NCBI GenBank assembly: GCA_009746045.1
Contig: RPFO01000175.1
Coordinates: 1,605,898-1,669,897 of the forward strand
Length of the DNA: 64,000 nt
Direction: 5' to 3'
Source of the DNA: Mesostigma viride
Lineage: Eukaryota; Streptophyta; Mesostigmatophyceae; Mesostigmatales; Mesostigmataceae
Part shown: positions 56,900-64,000 of the stretch, one piece after another
Layout of the letters: each line of letters opens with the position of its first letter
Numbering within the stretch: the stretch's first letter is position 1
Position numbers and translations under genes: made by a program
Notes under the pieces: model-generated
What the model was told of the DNA's origin: nothing
The model's input: only the letters and a program-made list of their open reading frames with translations
The model's database searches: none

Positions 56900-57301
56900 G
56901 ATCGCCAGTGAGCAGTGGCCGCCATAACCAGCTAAGTCGCACCAGGTTCACCACGCCGCCATCGCGAGCCAAGCTGCCATGCGCCTGACTTATTTTGTCA
57001 TTTTTGTGCACGACAGTCGATGCCAGAATTCAATTTTTTTCGAGCAAAGCTAAAGGCACGACTCACATGAGGCGGTGAACTCTTTGTGAACTCTTTTGTG
57101 AACTGGGCCGACCGGGGCCGAGCTAATTTTGGGTCCCGAGGAGTTCACGAGTTCACAGGACGAGTTCACAATCTCCCCGAAGTCCGAAGTTGTGAACTCC
57201 CCGTGAACTCCCCGTGAACTCCTCGTGAACTCTTTGTGAACTTGTGGTGGACAGCGTGCGTTTGGCGCGAAGCAAGCCCATGAAAATGCCAGACGTGCAA
57301 C

Positions 57302-57616
57302 ATGCGCGGGAAGGTGGCAGGTGCTCGGGAGTCGCCAGCCATGAGGGACACCGACCAGCTTTTTCAGGAATGGCTACAACGGGTTACCCTCGCGAAAGGT
57401 GACCCGAAGCCTGCTATTAGCGACGACATTAACCCAAATGCTCCGAGCCCCACGGCTCTAGAAGAGCAGAGCATTGCACGCGAAGGGCACAGCGCCGCAC
57501 TCGATCTGGTTGCGGCTTTGGTGATCTTTGGAGATGCTGGCAATCTTGAGGACGATAGTTGGCGCAGTAATAAATGTCGGTCTTCTTGTGCGGCATTGCA
57601 TACTCTTTGGAGATGA
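57302..57616 (+). CDS. Hypothetical protein in the TIR element
   Basis: A 104-codon frame next to the left end, starting MRGKVAGARESPAMRDTDQL and continuing FQEWLQRVTLAKGDPKPAIS. It shows an amphipathic helix near HSAALDLVAALVIFGDAGNL. No known domain is recognised. It could be a remnant of an accessory gene or a chance frame. Confidence 0.3.
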   Translation: MRGKVAGARESPAMRDTDQLFQEWLQRVTLAKGDPKPAISDDINPNAPSPTALEEQSIAREGHSAALDLVAALVIFGDAGNLEDDSWRSNKCRSSCAALHTLWR

Positions 57617-57784
57617 CAAGGCGAGCTCGCCTAAGCCGAAGGCAAAGCGAAATATGAGCGACAAAGCAAACGTGAAACTCACAACGCCCTGATGACAATA
57701 TGGATGGCGGCAATTGGTGTTGATGGCCACATACACACTGGTTCATATCCATCATCGTGCACGACTCGAAAACGCGGATAACAT

Positions 57785-57855
57785 AACGGCAGGCTCGAGC
57801 TACCTTGGTCCGGATTCTCCAGATCTCTGGCCTGCGCTGTTGTCTCATTGACATA
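57785..57855 (-). repeat. Dispersed repeat copy inside the TIR element
   Basis: The minus strand reads GAGACAACAGCGCAGGCCAG, then ATCTGGAGAATCCGGACCAAG and CTCGAGCCTGCCGTTATG. Similarity to 30184-30300 continues further left through CGCGTTTTCGAGTCG. Confidence 0.65.
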
Positions 57856-58207
57856 CACACTGATGCGCCCGGCAATAGCATGGGCGGTCCGTCTGCATGA
57901 ACAAACTTTCGTTGCTGGCCGCCCCACGCTTCACGTTCTAGGCACACTGGTTGGTAAGAAAGGTCAACTTGTAAGGTCCGTTGAGTCCGATCTCTTTTCT
58001 TTCAGGGGCATGCTCTTTTTGTGTGTGCGATCATGATGGCTACTATGGAACGTGATTCATAAGATATTGCTTCAAATTTGCTGTGCGATAACACTTCCTT
58101 GACTACTTGTAGTAATCACTTTTATTGCTCATTGAAATAATTTTGGACATTTATCTGCTGGCCCCAGGCAATTGTCATGTTTGTTGTCTCACTCACTTGA
58201 TGACAAT

Positions 58208-58400
58208 GTAAAGACTATCACTAAAGCAACTAGCGCAGGCCAGAAATATGGAGATCCCGGACCATGCTGTTGATATCTCGAGCCTGCTGTTGACTCATCC
58301 GTGTTAGTCGAGTCATTCACAACGATGGAAACAAATGGAGGTGGAAATGTGCAGCCTTGTAAGTTACAACTATGGCTGGCTAACATTCAGAGCGGGATCT
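58208..58400 (+). repeat. Dispersed repeat copy inside the TIR element, plus strand
   Basis: Reads CTAGCGCAGGCCAGAAATAT, then GATCCCGGACCATG, CTCGAGCCTGC and later GGAAATGTGCAGCCTTG and TATGGCTGGCTAAC. The order equals that at 30184-30340, at lower similarity than 57785-57855. Confidence 0.6.
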
Positions 58401-58861
58401 ACACGGTTTGCGACGGCACCACTCCTTTTGAACTGCAATAACCCTAAATGGAATTAATATGTTCGCACATTGCATAGTTGCATGCCTCCCTTTATAATTG
58501 CAACGCGCCCGAAATTAGTCATGATTAAAGAATTACGCGTGCACAAAGTTATTGTTAAGCAGCCACAATACGTCCAACATTATGTCTCACTCAATGAGCA
58601 ACCAATTCAAGACATTGCACATGTCCAAGTGAGGTCTTAACAACCTCAGTACCCCCAGTGCGTGTGACTAGCTCAAGGAGCTCACGTAATTGACCACTAT
58701 GAACATGTGTAGCATCATACGGTAAGCTAATGGAATTTCCATTATTATAATTCTGAAATGTTGACTCACATTTGCTAAATGAAGTAAGTTCAGTTCTAAA
58801 ACAAACTCTTGCTTATGCCCACTCTGATATGGGAAACCAGATGCCCATCCATGAAAAGAAT

Positions 58862-59634
58862 GTGTGTGTGTGAGTGAGTGAGTGAGTGAGTGAGTGAGTG
58901 AGTGAGTGAGTGAGTGAGTGAGTGAGTGAGTGAGTGAGTGAGTGAGTGAGTGAGTGAGTGAGTGAGTGAGTGAGTGAGTGAGTGAGTGAGTGAGTGAGTG
59001 AGTGAGTGAGTGAGTGAGTGAGTGAGTGAGTGAGTGAGTGAGTGAGTGAGTGAGTGAGTGAGTGAGTGAGTGAGTGAGTGAGTGAGTGAGTGAGTGAGTG
59101 AGTGAGTGAGTGAGTGAGTGAGTGAGTGAGTGAGTGAGTGAGTGAGTGAGTGAGTGAGTGAGTGAGTGAGTGAGTGAGTGAGTGAGTGAGTGAGTGAGTG
59201 AGTGAGTGAGTGAGTGAGTGAGTGAGTGAGTGAGTGAGTGAGTGAGTGAGTGAGTGAGTGAGTGAGTGAGTGAGTGAGTGAGTGAGTGAGTGAGTGAGTG
59301 AGTGAGTGAGTGAGTGAGTGAGTGAGTGAGTGAGTGAGTGAGTGAGTGAGTGAGTGAGTGAGTGAGTGAGTGAGTGAGTGAGTGAGTGAGTGAGTGAGTG
59401 AGTGAGTGAGTGAGTGAGTGAGTGAGTGAGTGAGTGAGTGAGTGAGTGAGTGAGTGAGTGAGTGAGTGAGTGAGTGAGTGAGTGAGTGAGTGAGTGAGTG
59501 AGTGAGTGAGTGAGTGAGTGAGTGAGTGAGTGAGTGAGTGAGTGAGTGAGTGAGTGAGTGAGTGAGTGAGTGAGTGAGTGAGTGAGTGAGTGAGTGAGTG
59601 AGTGAGTGAGTGAGTGAGTGAACTTGTGCGTGTG

Positions 59635-59729
<95 letters not shown>

Positions 59730-60289
59730 AGGGAGGGAGGGAGGGAGGGAGGAGGGAGGGAGGGAGGGGAGGGAGGGAGGGAGGGAGGGAGGGAGGGAGG
59801 AGGGAGGGAGGGAGGGAGGAGGGAGGGAGGGAGGGAGGGAGGGAGGGAGGAGGGAGGGAGGGAGGGAGGGAGGAGGGAGGGAGGGAGGGAGGAGGGAGGG
59901 AGGGAGGGAGGGAGGGAGGGAGGGAGGGAGGGAGGGAGGAGGGAGGGAGGGAGGGAGGGAGGGAGGGAGGAGAGAGGGAGGGAGGGAGGGAGGGAGGGAG
60001 GGAGGGAGGGAGGAGGGAGGGAGGAGGGAGGGAGGGAGGGAGGGAGGGAGGGAGGGAGGGAGGGAGGGAGGGAGGGAGGGAGGGAGGAGGGAGGGAGGGA
60101 GGGAGGGGGAGGGAGGGAGGGAGGGAGGGAGGGAGGGAGGGAGGGAGGGAGGGAGGAGGGAGGGAGGGAGGGAGGGAGGGAGGGAGGGAGGGAGGGAGGG
60201 AGGGAGGGAGGGAGGGAGGGAGGGAGGGAGGGAGGGAGGGAGGAGGGAGGGAGGGAGGAGGGAGGGAGGGAGGGAGGGAGGGAGGGAGG

Positions 60290-60353
<64 letters not shown>

Positions 60354-60539
60354 CTAGATGTGCATGTACGTATGCGTGTGCGTGTGCGTGTGCGTGTGCG
60401 TGTGCGTGTGCGTGTGCGTGTGCGTGTGCGTGTGCGTGTGCGTGTGCGTGTGCGTGTGCGTGTGCGTGTGCGTGTGCGTGTGCGTGTGCGTGTGCGTGTG
60501 CGTGTGCGTGTGCGTGTGCGTGTGCGTGTGCGTGTGCAT
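58862..60539. repeat. 1.7 kb compound microsatellite
   Basis: In order: short (GT)n, (GAGT)n of about 187 copies (58872-59620), (GT)n (59637-59665), (GA)n (59666-59722), an irregular GGGA/GGA array (59723-60294), (GA)n (60295-60351), and (GTGTGC)n of about 27 copies (60374-60539). The longest open frames of the window on both strands come from this array and are not genes. It lies between the transposase remnant and the left half of the TIR element. Confidence 0.97.
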
Positions 60540-60643
60540 GCCCACATGCCACACGTGCACATGCACGTATGGGTGGGCAGGGCATTGCGTTTGGAGCGAC
60601 GGCGTATACACAGTCCAGGTTACCATAGGCGTCCAACCGGAAC

Positions 60644-61134
60644 CTACGCTTGCTGTTTGCTGTTGAAAGCATCTTCAAGTTCTCGTAGAATGCCAGGGCG
60701 TTCCCCATTTTTGGACCACGTGTTTGAAGCGATGCCATATGCACGCTCCAAGGAACCATAGTCGCAGCTATGAGAAAGCCACTCTAATGCACCAATGAGC
60801 ATTTGCTCGGGTCTTACCACGTCCAACCGGAGCCCGCGCCCGCCATTGTCTGGAGATTCGGCTCGCTGATCGGGCCGATTTTCTCCAGTAAATAACCGAA
60901 CGCCTCCAGCGAGATATGGCATGTTTTGTGCATGTGACGGCGGGCGGCTCTGGGGTCGTCCCCAGCCAATAAACAAACCGGCTTTGAAACAATATCGACA
61001 TAGAAGCACTGGCACCAACACCTGGAAAAACTTGCAAAGAAAGCTACCTGTCTGCGTTCGAACGCAGACAGGTAGCTGGAAAAGCGACATGCACGACAGG
61101 TCACCGGCGCGTTTTTATCATATTTCTGCAGCAC
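60644..61134 (-). pseudogene. PIF/Harbinger-like transposase N-terminus
   Basis: Frame 61134-60814 holds HISLEAFGYLLEKIGP; after a frame switch near 60850, frame 61090-60644 holds [35 protein letters not shown]. The sequence 'treat-as-helix, LL-x-x-I-x-P', then 'P-E-x-x-L-I-x-x-L-x-W-L', then a helix-turn-helix-like S-x-x-x-x-x-G-I-x-x-x-T are the N-terminal marks of Harbinger transposases. The following DDE region is not found; the compound microsatellite starts 100 bp downstream on this strand. Confidence 0.6.
61042..61077. repeat. Perfect 36-bp palindrome
   Basis: AGCTACCTGTCTGCG followed by TTCGAA and the exact reverse complement. No spacer, so it would extrude as a perfect cruciform. 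It lies within the transposase-like frame, where it encodes CVRTQTGS on the minus strand. Confidence 0.97.
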
Positions 61135-61611
61135 TGTATCAAATTAGTGGTGCAGAAGTTAGTGGTTTACAGCTGGACAAGACGTGCATGTTATTAGCCA
61201 GCATGCAAGGATGCATCATGCACTTGCTTGACGTTTGCGCCCTTTCCCGCGAAATCTGGGCTGTCTTCCCGCGCCTCCGCCAGTTCACAAACGAGTTCAC
61301 TGGCGAGCAGTTCACGACGTCGTTGCGACCCAGTGAGTGCGTGAACTCGAAGTGAAGGGCCGGTGAAGCGCCGGTGGCGACCCGGCCGTCGACCCAGTTC
61401 ACAAAGAGTTCACCGACGGAGTTCACCGAGCCTCATGTGAGTCGTGCCAAGAAGCTAATAAAGTAGAATGGTCAGGAAAACGGGATTTTTTCTGCCCGGC
61501 TAAATTAGAATAGCTTTGTTTTCGGGTCTGAAATAGTCCGCCTTCTGAAATGGTCCGCCGTCCACGCCCGTCGATGACCGTCACGGTTACAAACGGTTAC
61601 GTAACCTTTAA

Positions 61612-62956
61612 CCCATAGTCCGTAAACAGTATCGAATTCGATACAGTTTGGGTTCCCGCCAGAAACGGCGCCGCGCCGGTAGCGCCGCGCCACTTCTGAC
61701 GGAGGACACGTGTCCGGTGGGTCCGGAGACACTTCGGGACGAAGGTGGTGCATAGGTTTGGGGGGTATATTCGCCATAGCCTGGTTATTACAACGTGAAT
61801 TGAGAATGTATCACGTGACTTTGGCGGGAAATTTTCACTTGCGCGCGCGCGTATCGAGATATGGCTGCCAACGTGCCGTTATCACGGAAATTTTTGCGTC
61901 TCGAGGCCTGAGACGGTTCAGAATGTCGCTCAGAATGACGATGCGTGTTTTTCGTAGGTCAGGCATGGCCAGATTGGTAGGACTGGGAAAATACAGGTAG
62001 GAAAATACTGCCTTCTTGGTCGTCAGTGCCATATGAGTTATAGCTTACCATATTTCGATTTTCTCTGTATGGCCGAGCAGTCTGCGCCAGCCCGAGCATC
62101 CAGGTTTGGTACGGGGCATCTGCTGCAAGGTTTGCTGGGATTGCGGACGCGTTTGTAGGTCATATTTGCACGGAATATCAACGTAGTAACCATAGCGGAT
62201 GCATGCATGATGCGGCTATGGCGGCCTATGCCTGTAGCGCACTAGTATGTGTGAGATCTGAGGGTGCCGGCCAGCAGAATCCGGGCGGGACGTGAATGAG
62301 CCAGGTACGGCAACGTGTTTGCATGTTGTTTGGCGCGGAATACGCCTGCCATGCATTATAGTTGACGAGTTTATTGGTGCAGCACTTAGCAAGCTTCCAT
62401 GCCTGCTGTAAAGAGTGGTATCAGCCCTGTGAGTGCTCAGTTTATGGCATTTCCTTAGAGTATACCACCCCGTTAGTTTAGGTAGGCAACCCGTTTGCAT
62501 TCCAGCACTTTTGCCAGTCTTTTGTAGCTTGTTATAATGCATTGCTGTGTTGCATGTCATAGATGGCTGTCTACGCGCGCGTAACCCACACACGTATATG
62601 AGCGTGGTGCCATGTGCAAAACTCAATTCTGAGTGGCCCCCCCTGGTATGGGGATGCCTGAACTACCTAATAAAATTATCCAACCTTGACATTGGTGTTT
62701 ACAACCCTCCCCTGAAAAAAGGGGGGGGTTCCATGGTGTGATGCATGAAAATGTTCGTCTTTTGTCCAACTTTGACTGAGAATATCATGCAACCCACTTA
62801 CGGGACTCAAGATATTATTGCATATTCTGAAAGCCCTTGAAGTGTAGATATTCCTGGCATCTTGGTTGAGGGTATTTGGAGTAGCGGTCTGGGAGTTATG
62901 ATTTTTTTCATTTTAGGGGGTATGGAAGTGCCAAAAATGGCTCTACGGACTATGGG
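61612..62956. mobile_element. 1.35 kb piggyBac-like MITE
   Basis: Ends are CCCATAGTCCGTA and TACGGACTATGGG, perfect 13-bp inverted repeats, flanked on both sides by TTAA (61608-61611, 62957-62960). A TTAA target and 13-bp ends starting with CCC are marks of the piggyBac superfamily. The interior has no transposase-like frame, so it is non-autonomous. A local repeat GCCGCGCCGGTAGCGCCGCG lies at 61670-61690. Confidence 0.85.
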
Positions 62957-62960
62957 TTAA

Positions 62961-63489
62961 GTCTTGGTTTACGCGGAATCGCTCTTCCAAAGCTAAAGCT
63001 AAAGTCAAAGCTAAAGCTTCTGCAAAAACTCTCTAATAACCAATTCCACATTTCATTTAATCGAGAAAATCTCGCGGACTTCACCCCAGTATACCGAGTG
63101 AAATAATTAGTTAATTACCTATCGCAGTAGGGCTTGCTGCCTGCCGCCTGGCCACTCCAGATCGTCTTCCGCGATGCGAGGGTGCCACAATAATATGATT
63201 AGGGAGGTTTTGCTGTTTGCTTTACCTCTCACTCGCCGCCTGCATAATTATGTAGTATGTTGTTGTGTCCCACGCCTGTTGTTGTGTGTGTTTTTGTTGT
63301 TGCCCACGCCGCACATGGGCAGCAGTGTCCCACGCCTGAAAAGGCAGATCAGGCTGAACTCAGGCCGAACACGAGTAGCCTGCATACAATAGTAATTAGT
63401 ACCCAGTATGAACGTACACCCCCCACCACCACGTTTTAGATTCCCAGGTTTAAGATCTAGAGACCCTGGATTTTGGAATTTTCCGGGTA
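62961..63489. other. Stretch with a dispersed AAAGCTAAAG repeat, no gene
   Basis: At 62990-63037 CCAAAGCTAAAGCTAAAGTC followed by AAAGCTAAAGCTTCTGC matches the reverse complement of 22685-22733. The rest is AT-rich with a CCCACGCC-containing phrase repeated at 63270 and 63330 (TGTCCCACGCCTG). No coding region is supported. Confidence 0.5.
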
Positions 63490-64000
63490 AATTAATTAAT
63501 TAATTAATTAGGAACATCACTCCGTTGGGAGTCAATGTAGCACATATCCCTGAGAAGCAGTGAACAGGCATACGCAATACGCAATCGTACGGGGCCCATG
63601 GGTATTGGGTATAATACGCTCGTACGGGGTATTATACGCAAATCGTACGGTGACTCTTGAAAATGCTTTTTTTTTAATGGTTCAGGGGGTTCCTCAACAT
63701 TCTGACCAATCAGGCATGTTTTCTTTGTGTTCTTGCAATGCACCACATGCCTATATGTGACACATCATCTCATGACATTGGCATTACCGTTGCTGCTTAC
63801 AAGTACAAGCATTGTCCTGTTTAAAGCACATCATTATTGTCCTGTTAAAAGCACATCATAACAAAGTTGTATGCACAATCAGTGCACACCTGAAAAGGAT
63901 AATAACACAAGTAGATATGCATGCGCAATGACACTTGCAGAGGTATAGAGATTGCTGCCACCATTAAACTGTAGGTACGTTGAACTTAAAACCACGTCAT
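63490..64000 (-). mobile_element. Antisense LINE 3' end (family B), cut by the window end
   Basis: On the minus strand the sequence ends ATATGTGCTACATTGACTCC, with the stem-loop ACTCCCAACGGAGT (63519-63532), TGATGTTCC and a TAATTAATTAA-type tail (about 63490-63510). It matches the end of the copy at 42386-42937 (CTCAGGG(C/A)TATGTGCTACAT). The 5' extent cannot be fixed; from 63570 on I see only weak features. Confidence 0.75.

Larger units (their letters stand above)
57055..61448. mobile_element. 4.4 kb TIR element, PIF/Harbinger-like remnant
   Basis: Inverted ends GGCACGACTCACATGAGGC match exactly for 19 bp; similarity continues with gaps through GGTGAACTC and TTTGTGAACTGGG to about 60 bp. 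Both subterminal regions (57070-57250, 61280-61430) are packed with GTGAACTC/GAGTTCAC, about ten and eight copies. The minus strand at the right carries a transposase N-terminus; the DDE part is missing and the middle is filled by microsatellites and two dispersed repeats. Flanks (TAAA left, AAGA right) give no clear 3-bp TWA duplication. Confidence 0.75.

Noticed and set aside
57429-57947. 172-codon minus-strand frame over the dispersed repeat
   Set aside because: It crosses a repeat found elsewhere in non-coding DNA and has no recognisable domain.
58796-60759. Open frames of 250-650 codons on both strands (THSL, PSLP, GREG, THTH repeats)
   Set aside because: Products of the compound microsatellite, with no start context, domain or splice logic.

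Overview
The window looks like nuclear DNA of a green alga (Chlorophyta), inferred and not proven. Two ordinary spliced genes survive: the 3' part of a plant-like CBP80 (cap-binding protein, + strand, 476-8585, GT-AG introns, high-GC exons, a TGTAA poly(A)-type signal behind the stop) and a MYND zinc-finger/armadillo-like gene (- strand, 20525-22342). A Penelope-like element with an N-terminal GIY-YIG domain, an arrangement described from green algae and protists, points the same way. No rRNA or tRNA gene and no CRISPR array is visible.

Region by region. 1-8.6 kb: CBP80 and its introns, which carry several short tandem duplications. 8.8-10.5 kb: a LINE reverse-transcriptase scrap and a possible tyrosine-recombinase fragment. 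10.7-18.1 kb: a giant inverted repeat with arms of about 3.1-3.5 kb and a 0.74 kb spacer; the arms carry an 8-bp minisatellite and different later insertions. 18.1-19.8 kb: about 225 copies of GGGAT inside or beside a LINE 3' end, then a further LINE 3' end. 20.5-22.3 kb: the MYND gene. 22.9-30.1 kb: a 40-bp satellite split by a 6.5 kb LINE, which is itself interrupted by a hAT-like element with a BED finger. 30.4-43.1 kb: a Ty3/gypsy chromovirus-type retrotransposon with 0.58 kb LTRs and a GCTGG target duplication. It has an RNase H1 hybrid-binding/viroplasmin-type ORF in its leader and about 2.6 kb of unexplained coding-like sequence after pol. Its 3' LTR holds a CACTA-type MITE and a LINE 3' end. 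43.1-53.5 kb: a Penelope-like element split by a 6.9 kb insertion that encodes a gag-like protein and an integrase but no reverse transcriptase. 54-61.4 kb: PIF/Harbinger-type remnants, a broken Myb/trihelix-like gene, and a 1.7 kb compound microsatellite inside a 4.4 kb element with terminal inverted repeats. 61.6-63.0 kb: a piggyBac-like MITE flanked by TTAA. 63.5-64 kb: an antisense LINE 3' end.

The insertions are nested, so part of their order can be read: the LINE entered the satellite and hAT-like DNA entered the LINE; the gypsy element landed beside the Penelope-like element and later received a MITE and a LINE end; the gag-integrase element entered the Penelope-like ORF. The most interesting points are the giant foldback element, the viroplasmin-type ORF and post-pol region of the gypsy element, the gag-UGA-integrase element without RT, the stem-loop plus TTAA-type tails shared by several LINE 3' ends, and a short Helitron-like dispersed repeat. 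All element names rest on motifs read by eye; no database search was made.
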